Part shown: piece after piece, positions 13,001 to 24,800 of the stretch
Position numbering within the stretch: the stretch's first letter is position 1
How the letters are laid out: each line of letters opens with the position of its first letter
Assembly (NCBI GenBank): GCA_023055505.1
Contig: JALIRH010000096.1
Location: 857,001 to 921,000 of the forward strand
DNA from: Callipepla californica brunnescens
Taxonomy: Eukaryota; Chordata; Aves; Galliformes; Odontophoridae
Length of the DNA stretch: 64,000 bases
Reading direction: 5' to 3'
The notes under the pieces: model-generated
Seen by the model: only the letters and a program-made list of their open reading frames with translations
Database searches by the model: none
What the model was told of the DNA's origin: nothing
Program-made: the position numbers and the translations under genes

Positions 13001-15267
13001 TTTGGTTCTGGCTTAGTGTTAGGTTTAGGAATAGGAATAGTTTTGGTGTTTGGATTGGGTTTGGGGTTAGTAGTAGGGATTGGATTGGGGTTAGTGTTAG
13101 GTGAGATCTGCGGTAATCTGATGCTTTCTTTGAGGCTTGAGGTTTGAGCTTAAACGTGGTGTTGGTTTTAGGGTAGGATTTAGGGCTAGGGTTTGGTTGA
13201 GGGTAGCATTAGGTTTAGGTTTAGGGGAAGGGTTTTGGTTAGGGTAGAGGTTAGAATTCTGGTTTGGGTTAGGAATAGGGTTCTGGACAAGGTAAGGATT
13301 TAGTCCTAGGTTTCCAGTTAGGGTAAGGTGAAGTGCTGGTGTTCTAGTTAGGAGAAGAGTTAGGTTGAGGTTTCGGGTTAGGTTTTTTTGTCGATTTAGG
13401 TTTTAGGTAAGGGGTAGATTTTAGACAACATGAGCTTTCTGGTCAGAGTAGGGTTAGGCCTTAGAATATGGATAAGATTAGGATAAATGTAGGGTTAGTT
13501 TCGGGTTTAGGTTAGTTTGAGTGTTAGGCTGAGAGAAGGGGAGGGCCTTGGGTTTGGGTTTGGTTTAGGGTTAAGATAAGGTTTAGGAATAGGAGTAGGT
13601 TTGGGGTTTGGATTGGGTTTGGACTTGATAGTGACTCCACCCTGAACCATAACATCAGGGCCCCATAAATATCATCGGAATTGGCAACACAAACGGTTTG
13701 ATAGTAGCTACCCGATCTTCAGGTCCTCTGATTGGAATGAACTCAGCACTTTGCTGGCTGTTCCTTGCACCTCCCACCCCAGCTAATGTATGGGATGATT
13801 TGTATGATGTAACCCAAAACCAAACCCCAGGCCTACCCCTTCTCTCACCCTGACACTCGAACCAAACCTCCGCCTAAACCTAACCCTAATATCTAAGCCT
13901 AAGCCTAACCCTTCCAATTGCCCTAGCCCTAACACTAACCCTTTTCCTATACCTAACCCTGACCTCAACCCTGATCCTAACCTTTCCCTAACCCTAACAC
14001 CAACCCGTAACATCATTTGAATCCTAATCCTATTCCAAACCTTAACCCTATCCCAAGGCCTAACCCTACTCTGACCTTTACACTCCAACTAACCCAACCT
14101 CGATCAAGAAATACAAATGGAATCCTAAACCTAAACCTAAACCTAAACCTACTGCTAACACCACAAGTCAGCCTACTTTTCTCCCTAAATCTAATCATAA
14201 ATCTCAAAAAATCTTTGTCCCTAACCCTAATCATAAATCCAGTCCAAACTCTGAAACTTTCCCAAAACCTATGCCTATTCCTAACACTTACTCTTACCCT
14301 AAGTCTATCCCTAACACTAACCCTTCTCCCAGACACAACCCTAAAGCCAACAGTAATCCTATCCTAATCTTTATCCTAATCCTAAACCTAATCCTAACTC
14401 TTACCCTAATTCTAACTCTACCCTAACCCTAACTCTGACCCTCAAGCCAAACCCACATTTAAGCACAACCCTAATCCCGACACCTAGCATCAGATTACCA
14501 CAACCCTAACGGAACCCTAACCCTAACACTAATGCTATGACTATCCCAAACCCTAACCCAAGTACTAGACCAAACCATACCCCTATCCCTCACTCTAAAA
14601 CTAACAACCCTAACTAAACTCTAACCGTAACCCTATCCCTAATACTAACACTAATCATCTTTTAAACACCAATGTTATTCCTATTCCTAAACCTTACCCA
14701 ATCTCCAAATGAAATCCAAGGCCGGTGCCTTCTCACACCCTAACGATCAAACCAAACCTACATCTAAACCTAACCCTAAATCCAATCTTTACCCTAAACC
14801 ATACACTTGCCCTGGCCTTAACACTAACCCTTTCCCTATACCTAACCCTAACCCTAACCTTAACACTAATTTGAGGCCTATCCCTAGTAGGAACCCAAAA
14901 CCTAATTGGAATCTGAATCCTGTTCTTAACCCTAACACGACTTAACTCTACTCTGACCCTAAAAGTCAAATTAACCCTACTCCTTACCCTAAACCTCAAT
15001 CTAAACCTAAACCTAACCCTAAACCTAAACTTCACAAGAACACTCAACCTAATCCTAGCACTAACCTAAACTAAAACTAAAACAACTTTTTTGCTAACCC
15101 TAATCCTAAATCTAACCCTAACCCCAAAACTCCCCCAAACCTGACCCTAAACCTAATCCACTCCAAAATCCTTACCCTAACCCTAACCCCAAACACCCTA
15201 ATACTAGAACTAAAGCAATCCTTCACCCTAACCCTAAAACTAACAATTTAACTTTGACCCTAAAACT
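10044..15267. repeat. Telomere-derived palindromic mega-repeat, unit 3
   Basis: This 5224-bp copy has its TTAGGG arm to 13622, spacer at 13623-13810 and CCCTAA arm to 15267. Its expanded core (about 10870-11760) closely resembles that of unit 2, including a short AT-rich phrase (AAGGTTAAATTTATTG, near 11068 and 5843) absent from units 1 and 4. Units 2 and 3 therefore appear to share a more recent common ancestor in the core. Confidence 0.93.
13623..13810. repeat. Non-telomeric spacer of mega-repeat unit 3
   Basis: This is the third copy of the spacer. It differs near its left end (GACTCCACCCTG here, GACTCCCCACTG in units 1 and 2). Otherwise it looks the same. Confidence 0.84.
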
Positions 15268-18200
15268 CAAATTCACCCTACATACACTTTATGCTACCTA
15301 GGTTAGGGTCAGGCTCAATCTGGGTTTTGTGTTGGGGTCAAAGGGATAGGGTTAGGGTAGAGTTCGAGTTAGGATGAAGGTAATGCTTACAGATATGTTT
15401 AGAGAATGGAACAGGGTTAGGGTTAAGGTTAGGGTAAGGTTGAAGGTTAGGCTCAGGGACAGATTTAGGGTTAGAGTTTGGGTTCCTTTTAGGTTTAGGG
15501 ATAGGGTTAGGGTACGGTTAGGTATTGTACAACGCTAAGTGTTAGCTTCTGGGTAAGGGATAGGGTTAGGGTAAGGGTTAGATTCAGGGTTAGGGTTAGC
15601 ATTAGCATCAGGGTTAGGGTTATGGTAAGAGTTAGGATAGGGAATGGGATACAGTTAGGGTAAGGGTTAGGAATAGGGTTAGGGTTACATTAAGATTAGG
15701 GTTAGTGTTTGGATCAGGGGTAGGGTTAGGAATAAAGTTAGAGTAAGGGCTAGGATTAGGGTTAGGGTTAGGGTAGGGATACGGTTAGGGTAGAGTTAAG
15801 GTTAGGGTAGGGTTAGGGTTAGGGTAGGGGTTAGGGATAGGGTTAGGGTTAGGGTTAGGGTTAGGTTAGGGTTTGGGTTATGGTAAGAGTTAGGATAGGG
15901 ATTGTGATACGGTTAGGGTAAGGGTTAGGAATAGGGATAGGGTTTGATTAGGGTAAGGGTTATTGTTTGGATTAGGGGTAGGGTTACGAATAAAGTTAGA
16001 GTTAGGGCTAGGATTAGGGTTAGGGTTCGGGATTGGATTAGTGTTAGGGTAAGGAATAAAGTTAGAGTTAGTGTTAGGATTAGGGTTAGGGTAAAGTAGG
16101 GTTAGGGGTAGGGTTAGGGTTAGGGTTAGGGTTAGGGTTAGGGTAGGGTTAGGGTTAGGGTTTGGGTTAGGCTAGGGTTAGGGTAAGCGTTAGGGTTAGG
16201 GTTAGGGTTAGGGTTAGGGTTAGGGTAGGGTTAGGGTTAGGGTTAGGGTAAGAATTATGATAGGGATTGTGATACAGTTAAGGTAAGGGTTAGGAATTAG
16301 GGTTAGGGTTAGGGTTAGGTTTAGGTTTAGGTTTAGGTTTAGGGTTAGGGTTAGGGTTAGTGTTAGGGTAGGTTAGGGTTAGGGTATGGTAGGGTTAGGG
16401 TTAGGGTAGGGTAAGGGTTAGCATTAGGTTTAGGGTTAGGGTTAGGGTTAGAGTTAGGTTAGGGCTAGGGTTAGGGTTAGAGTTAGGTTAGGGCTAGGGT
16501 TAGGGTTAGGGTTAGGGTTAGGGTTAATGTAGTTTAGGGCTAGGGTTAGGGTTAGGGTTAGGATAGGGTTAATGTAGGGTTAGGGTTAGTGCTAGGAATC
16601 AATTTGGAGGAAGGAAAAGGTATAGGAATTGGTTCATTGTTAGCGTTAGTCTTCAGGGTTAGGGTTCGGATTTAGCACTATGTTTCAGGTTCCTTTTAGG
16701 TTTAGTGATAAGGATTAGGGGTACGTTTAGGTATTGTACAATGCTAAGTGTTAGCTTCTGGGTGGGGGTTGGGGTTAGATTAAGGGTGAGGGTTAGGGTT
16801 AGGACTAGATTTAGGATTAGGTTTAGGAATAGGTTTTCTTTGATTGTTAGGGTGAGAGAAAGGTTAGGCCTTGGGTTTGTTTTTGGAATAGTTTTGGGTT
16901 TCAGAATAGGAATTGGGTTAGTATTTGGAATCTGATTGCTTTAGTATTAGTGTTAGGGTGGGGGTTAGAAGTTAGGTGAGCGTTGTGGTAATCTAATGCT
17001 TTGTGTTAGGCTTAGGGTTGGGCTTTTACTTGAGGTTGGTGTTAGGGTCAGCTTTAGTTTGAAGGTAGATTTAGAGTTTAAATTGTGGTCATGCTTGGGA
17101 TTAGTTTTAGAGTTAGGGTAAGATTTAGGTTTCCTTTCAGTGTTAGGCTGTGAGAATTGTAGGCTTTGTGTTTTTGGGTTTGTGTTGGGTTTAGGAATTG
17201 GAATAGTGTTTGGGATAGTATTAGCGTTAAGGCTGGGGTTAGAGTTAGGTGATGGCTGTGGTAATCTAATGCTTTGTGTTAGGTTTAGGGTTGGGCTTCC
17301 ATCTGGGGTTGGTTTGAAGGTCCCATTTAGATTTCAGGAAGAATTGGAGTTAAATTGAGGTAACGGTTAGGATTAGATTTAGGGTTCTGATAAGGGTTAG
17401 GTTAGGGTTAGGGTTTGGTTCCAAGTTGTTTTTAGGGTTAGGATTAACGTTAGTTTTCAGGATAGGGTTAGGAATATAGCTAGGTGTTTGTTAGGTAAGG
17501 TTTAGTCCTGGGGTTTCAGTTCGGGTTAGGTGAAGCGTTAGTTTTACAGTTAGAAGACATGTTAGGGTTAGGGTTAGGTTTTGGTGTAGATTTAGGTTTA
17601 GGGTAAGGGTTAGGGATGTAGATGAAGGTTTAGTGGAAGGGGTAGGGTTCTCTTTAGTTTTAGGACCAGGGAAGGGTCCTAAAAGGGCCTTGGCTAAGGG
17701 TGAGTTTTAGTATTTGATTTAGCGTTGCGTTCAGGTCTAGGTTAGTTTGAGTGTCAGGCTGAGAGAAGGGGTAGGCCTTGGGTTTGGTTCTGGCTTAGTG
17801 TTAGGTTTAGGAATAGGAATAGTTTTGGTGTTTGGATTGGGTTTGGGGTTAGTAGTAGGGATTGGATTGGGGTTAGTGTTAGGTGAGATCTGCGGTAATC
17901 TGATGCTTTCTTTGAGGCTTGAGGTTTGAGCTTAAACGTGGTGTTGGTTTTAGGGTAGGATTTAGGGCTAGGGTTTGGTTGAGGGTAGCATTAGGTTTAG
18001 GTGTAGGGGAAGGGTTTTGGTTAGGGTAGAGGTTAGAATTCTGGTTTGGGTTAGGAATAGGGTTCTGGACAAGGTAAGGATTTAGTCCTAGGTTTCCAGT
18101 TAGGGTAAGGTGAAGTGCTGGTGTTCTAGTTAGGAGAAGAGTTAGGTTGAGGTTTCGGGTTAGGTTTTTTTGTCGATTTAGGTTTTAGGTAAGGGGTAGA

Positions 18201-18400
18201 TTTTAGACAACATGAGCTTTCTGGTCAGAGTAGGGTTAGGCCTTAGAATATGGATAAGATTAGGATAAATGTAGGGTTAGTTTCGGGTTTAGGTTAGTTT
18301 GAGTGTTAGGCTGAGAGAAGGGGAGGGCCTTGGGTTTGGGTTTGGTTTAGGGTTAAGATAAGGTTTAGGAATAGGAGTAGGTTTGGGGTTTGGATTGGGT
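15268..18400. repeat. Truncated mega-repeat, unit 4 (TTAGGG arm only)
   Basis: The unit begins with the same start phrase and follows units 1-3 to about 18400. There the others enter the spacer (GGACTTGATAG), but this copy continues with different degenerate TTAGGG sequence. Its core is short, as in unit 1. It therefore has no 188-bp spacer and no directly attached CCCTAA arm. The next C-rich sequence lies at 30116, beyond the satellite array. Confidence 0.9.
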
Positions 18401-18870
18401 TTGGGGTTAGCTTTAGGGCTAGGTTTTGGTTTTGGTTTCGAGTTAGGTGAGGGTTGTGGTAATTTGATGCTTTGTTCAAGTTTTAGGGTTGGGCTTCAAT
18501 TTGGGTTTTGGATTAGGATCAGAGTTAGGGATAGCTTGAAGGTAGAGTTAGGATTCGGGTAATAGCTACACTGATTCTTATGGAGACGATTTGGGTCAAG
18601 GGTAAGTATTAGGCTTAGCTTTAGATTTAGAGTTAGCTTTAGATTTAGGATTAGAGTTGTGATTTTGGTTTGGAGTAGGGTTAGTGCTAGGTTTGAGGTT
18701 AGGGTTAGGGTTAGGTTTAGCATTTCAAGTAAGGCTTAGGGTTCTGGTTAGGTTGAGGTTGAGGGTTAGGTTGTGAGTTAGGGCAAAGATTGTGGATAGG
18801 GTAAAGGTTGGAGCTTGGATTAGGTTTCGGGTTAGCAATAGTCTTAGGTGTCATTTCTCCTGTAGACAAA
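18401..18870. repeat. Degenerate TTAGGG tail diverging from the mega-repeat
   Basis: This is TTAGGG-like sequence with many substitutions. It still contains subtelomeric landmark phrases seen inside the mega-repeat, such as GTTGTGGTAATTTGATGCTTTG near 18452 (compare about 1735 and 2003). It ends where the ~591-bp satellite starts. No gene is visible. Confidence 0.75.
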
Positions 18871-21800
18871 TCAGGTGTGATTCCACTGCTTCGAAATGTT
18901 CAGCAAGAAACCCTATAATCAGAGCACCGCAAAAGCCCCCTTTACCAAGTAGATCACACCAGCAGCGAGCTTTCTGTTCGAATGGCGCTGATCTGCGAAT
19001 TCCGATTCTATGGCATCAATCGCGGCTCCTGCGGCTTTTGCCGCTGAAGAAAGACGAGCGTCATCAAGGTGCCGTGCAATGAATAGCGGCTTCAAGAATC
19101 AGCCGGCAGAGGTCCTAATGAAGCAAATCGCGGTTTCCATGTGAAAGTGACTCCGTTTCAGGAGTTGGAAGTGAATGGAAGCTGAATCCTAATATTAATG
19201 GGAGGGTAAGTTTGGATTCTCATTCTGCTCTGCAACTGTATACAACGTATGTCTGCATCATTCATTCATCTGCGAGCACGTTTTCATTCTTTTTCTCTGA
19301 GCAGTGTTCTTCTCCTTTTTAGTACCTCTAGATAATACCGACACACCAGTTTTGATGTCGAAGAAACGGATCATTCCGATGTTCATTTGGAACGGTATGA
19401 TATTCAGAGCTAAAGAAGTCAAATAGTAGCGTTGAATACGTCAAGCTGTTTTTTCTACCAAATGCATTGTGTGATTCCACCTCTTCGAAATGTTCCCCAA
19501 AAACACTGTCATCGGAGCATTGCAAAAGCCTTCTTTAAAAAGCAGAGCAAAACGGCTGCGAGCTTTCTATTTGAAACGAGAAGAACTGCGTATCAGGCTC
19601 GAATCGCATCAATCGCGGCTATTGCTGCTTTTGCCGCTGAAGAAAGACGCCAATAAAACGACAGACGTGCACTGAATAGCGGCATCAAAAATTGCCGGTT
19701 GCGGTCAAATTTCATCCAATCGCGTCTAACACGTGAAAGTGACTCCGTTTCAGGAGTTGTAAGAGAATGCATGCTGGATCCCAAACTTAGTGGGAGGGAA
19801 AGATTTGATTCTCGTGTGTGATTCTACCGCTTCTAAATGTTCCTCATAAAACCTTGTCACCGGAGCTTCGTAATGGCTCCCTTTAAGAAGCAGAGCAAAG
19901 CGGCCGAGAGTTTGATGCTCGAACCGCGCTTAGCCGCGGATTCCCATTCAATCGCATCAATCGCGGCTCCTGCTGCTTTTGCCGCTGAAGAAAGACGCCA
20001 GTCAGACGGCAACAGTGCACTGAATCGCGGCTTTTCAAAAATCAGCCGGTAGCGGTCCTAATCCAGCAAATCGCGGTTTACACGTAAAAGTGACTCGGTA
20101 TCTGGAGTTGTAAGAGAATGTGTGCAGGATCCCAGTGTCAATAGGAGGGAAAGTTTTGATTCTCATTCTGCTCTGCTACTGAATGCAACGTAAGTCTGCA
20201 TCATTCATTCATCTGCGAGCACGTTTTCATTCTTTTCTCCTACCAGTGTTGGTATCGTTTTTACTTCCACAATCTACCACATTCACTTCAATTTTCTTAC
20301 AATAGACGTGGATCGTTCTCATTTTCTCTCAAAAAGGTATGTTTTTCAGAACTATGGAAGCAATGGAGAGGAGTTAAGTACGAAAATTTAATTCTCCCAA
20401 TGGTATGTGTGATTCTACAGCTTCTAAATATTCCCCATAAAACCTTGTCACCGGAGCATCGGAATAGCCCCCTTTAAGAAGCAGTGCAAAGCGGCCTAGA
20501 GTTCGATGCTCGAACCGCGCTTAGCCGCGGATTCCGATTCACTCGCATCAATCGCGGCTCCTGCTGCTTTTGCCGCTGAAGAAAGACGCCAGTCAGCCGG
20601 CTGCCGTGCACTGAATCGCGGCTTTTCAAAAATCAGCCGGTAGCGTTCCTACTCCAACAAATCGCGGTTTACACGTGAAAGTGACTCGGTTTCAGGAGTT
20701 GTAAGTGAATGGATGCCTGATCCCAGTGTTAGTGAGAGGGAAAGTTTTGATTCTCATTCTGCACTGCTACTGAATGCAACGTATGCCTGCATCATTCATT
20801 CATCTGCGAGCAAGTTTTCATTCTTTTCTCTGAGCAGTCTTGTTACCTTTTTTAGCACCTCTAGTCACACAAGTTTTTCTCGCCAAACAAACGGACAATT
20901 CGATTGTCATTTGCAACGGTATGATATTCAGAGCTGAGGAAGTGAAATAGAAGCGTTAAGTACGTCAAGCTGTTTCTTCTACCAAATGTATGTTTGATAC
21001 CACCTCTTCGAAGTGTTCCCCAAAAACACTGTCAGCGGAGCGTTGCAAAAGCCTTCTTTAACAAGCAGAGCAAACCGGCAGAGTGTTAATGTTCGAACCG
21101 CGAAGAACCTCGGATTCCGCTCGAATCGCATCAATTGCGGCTACTGCAGCTTTTGCCGCTGAAGAAAGACGCCAGCCAGACAGCAGCAGTGCACTGAATC
21201 GCGGCTTTTCAAAAATCAGCCGGTAGCAGTCCTAAGCCAACAATTCGCGGTTTACACGTGAAAGTGACTCGGTTTCAGGAGTTGGAAGTGAATGTGTGCT
21301 GGATCCCAGTTTTAATGGAAAGGAAAGTTTAGATTCTCATTCTGCTCTGTTACTGAGTGCAACGTATGTCTGAATCGTTCATTCATCTGCGAGCACGTTT
21401 TCCTTCTTTACTCTGACCAGTGCTGTTATCCGTTTTACTTCCTTAATCTAACACATTCACTTCAATTTTCTTACAATACCCGCGGATCTTTCTCATTCTC
21501 TCTCAAAAAGGTATGTTTTTCAGAACTATGGAAGCAATGGAGAGGCGTTAAGTACGGAAAGATAATTCCTCTCCCAAAGGCGTGTGTGATTCTACCGCTT
21601 CTAAATGTTCCCCAGAAAACCTTGTCACCGGAGCATCGGAATAGCCCCCTTTAAGAAGCAGAGAAAAAGCGGCCGAGAGTTTGATGCTCGAACCGCGCTT
21701 AGCCGCGGATTCCGATTCAATCGCACCAATCGAGGCTCCTGCTGCTTTTGCCGCTGAAGAAAGACGCCAGTCAGCCGGTAAAAGTGCACGGAATCGCGGC

Positions 21801-24800
21801 TTCAGTAATCAGCCGGTAGCGGTTCTTCTCCAACAAATCGCGGTTTACACGTGAAAGTGACTCCTTTTCAGGAGCTGTAAGTGTATGTATGCTGCATCCC
21901 AATTTTAGTGGGAGGGAAAGTTTTGATTCTCATTCTGCTCTACTACTGAATGCAACGTATGTCTGCATTGTTCATTCATCTACGAGTTCGTTTTCATTCT
22001 TTACTCTGACCAGTGTTGTTATTCTTTTTCGTACTTCTAGTTAATACATGGAAAAACTTTTTCTTGTCGAACACAAGTATCTTTCGATTCTCTTTTGCAA
22101 AAGTATGGTATTCAGAGATAAAGAAGCAAAAGAGAAAAGTTTATTACGGAAAGCTGTTTCTTCTACTAATTGCATTGTGTGATTGCACCGCTTCTATATG
22201 TTCCCCAAAAACACTGTCATCTGAGCATTGCAAAAGCTCCCTTTAACAAACATAGCAAACCGGCAGCGAGCTAATGTTCGAACCGCGGAAAACCGTGAAT
22301 CATGTTCGAATCGCATCAATCGCGTCTCCTGCTGCTTTTGCCGCTGAAGAAAGAAGCCAGTCAGTTGAAAGACGTGCACTGAATAGCATCTTCAGTAATC
22401 AGCCGGCAGCGTTTCTATTCCAACAAATCGCGGTTGAAACCTGAAAGTGACTCCAATTCTGGTGTTGTAAGTGAATGGATGCTGGATCCCAGTGTCAGTG
22501 GGAGGGAAAGTTTTGATTCTCATTCTGCTCTACTACTGAATGCAACGTACGTCTGCATCGTTCATTCATCTACGAGCACGTTTTCATTCTTTTCTCTGAG
22601 CAGTCTTGTTACCTTTTTTAGTTCCTCTAGTTAATACCGTCACACAAGTTTTTCTTGCCAAACAAACAATTCATTCCCTTTTTCTTTTGGAACGGTATGG
22701 TATTCAGAGCTAAAAAGTCAAATAGTAGCGTTAAGTACGTTAAACTTTTTCTTCTACCAAATGTATGTTTGATTCCACCTCTTCTAAGTGTTCCCCAAAA
22801 ACACTATCATCGGAGCGTTGCAAAAGCCACTTTTAACAAACATAGCAAACCGGCAGCGTGTTAATGTTCGAACCGCGAAGAACCGCGTCTCAGGCTCGAA
22901 TCGCATCAATCGCGGCTACTGCTGCTTTTGCCGCTGAAGAAAGACGCCAGCCAGACGGCAGCAGTGCACTGAATCGCGGCTTTTCAAAAATCAGCCGGTA
23001 GCGTTTCTTCTCCAACAATTCGCGGTTTACACGTGAAAGTGACTCGGTTTCAGGAGATGGAAGTGAATATGTGCTGGATCCCAGTTTTAATAGGAGTTAA
23101 AGTTTTAATTCTTATTCTGCTCTGTTACTGTATGAAACGTACGTCTGAATCGTTCATTCATCTGCGAGCACGTTTTCATTCTTTTCTCTGACCAGTGCTG
23201 TTATCCGTTTTACTTCCTCAATCTAACACATTCACTTCAATTTTCTTACAATACCCGCGGATCTTTCTCATTCTCTCTCAAAAAGGAATGTTTTTCAGAA
23301 CTATGGAAGCAATGGAGAGACGTTAAGTACGGAAAGCTGGTTCCTCTCCCAAAGGCGTGTGTGATTCCACCGCTTCTAAATGTTCCCCAGAAAACCTTGT
23401 CACCGGAGCATCGGAATAGCCCCCTTTAGAAGCAGAGAAAAAGCGGCCGAGAGTTTGATGCTCGAACCGCGCTTAGCCGCGGATTCCGATTTAATCGCAC
23501 CAGTCGCGGCTCCTGCTGCTTTTGCCGCTGAAGAAAGACGCTAGTCAGCCGGTAAAAGTGCACTGAATCGAAGCTTCAGTAATCAGCCGGTAGCGGTTTT
23601 TCTCCAACAAATCGCGGTTTACACGTTAAAGTGACTCGGTTTCAGGAGTTGTAAGTGTATGTATGCTGCATCCCAATGTTAGTGGGAGGGAAAGTTTTGA
23701 TTCTCATTCTGCTCTACTGCTGAATGCAACGTATGTCTGCATCGTTCATTCATCTACGAGCACGTTTTCATTCTTTTCTCTGAGCAGTCTTGTTACCTTT
23801 TTTTTGTTCCTCTAGTTAATACCGTCACACAAGTTTTTCTTGCCAAACAAACAATTCATTCCCTTTTTCTTTTGGAACGGTTTGGTATTGAGAGCTAAAA
23901 AGTCAAATAGTAGCGTTAAGTACGTCAAGCTCTTTCTTCTATCAAATGTATGTTTGATTCCACCTCTTCTCAGTGTTCCCCAAAAACACTGCCAGTGGAG
24001 ATTTGCTAAAGCCACTTCAAACAAACATAGCAAACCGGCAGCGTGTTAATGTTCGAACCGCGAATAACTTTGATTTCAGCTCGAATCGCATCAATCGCGG
24101 CTACTGCTGCTTTTGCCGCTGAAGAAAGACGCATGTCAGGCGACAGCAGCAGTGCACTGAATCGCGTCTTTTTTTAAAATCAGCCGGTAGCGGTCCTATT
24201 CCAACAATTCGCGGTTTACACGTGAAAGTGACTCGGTTTCAGGAGTTGGAAGAGAATGTGTACTGGATCCCAGTGTTAATGGGAAGGAAAGTTTTGATTC
24301 TCATTCTGCACTGCTACTGTATGCAACGTATGTCTGCATCGTTCATTCATCTGCGAGCACGTTTTCATTCTTTTCTCTGACCAGTGCTGTTATCCGTTTT
24401 ACTTCCTTAATCTAATACACTCACTTCAATTTTCCTACAATACCCGCGGATCTTTCTCATTCTCTCTCAAAAAGGAATGTTTTTCAGAACTATGGAAGCA
24501 ATGGAGAGACGTTAAGTACGGAAAGCTGGTTCCTCTCCCAAAGGCGTGTGTGATTCTACCGCTTCTAAATGTTCCCCAGAAAACCTTGTCACCGGAGCAT
24601 CGGAATAGCCCCCTTTAGAAGCAGAGAAAAAGCGGCCGAGAGTTTGATGCTCGAACCGCGCTTAGCCGCGGATTCCGATTTAATCGCACCAGTCGCGGCT
24701 CCTGCTGCTTTTGCCGCTGAAGAAAGACGCTAGTCAGCCGGTAAAAGTGCACAGAATCGCGGCTTCAGTAATCAGCCGGTAGCGGTTTTTCTCCAACAAA

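Noticed and set aside
1..18400. Dozens of ORFs of 60-116 codons in the telomeric arms
   Set aside because: They are VR/GL/NP/LT-type translations of a 6-bp repeat, occur on both strands over the same bases, often start at non-ATG codons, and carry no family resemblance.
1..18400. A functional chromosome end
   Set aside because: The arrays are internal, highly degenerate and switch strand repeatedly, and unique sequence lies further along. A true terminus would be a uniform TTAGGG tract at the end of a contig.
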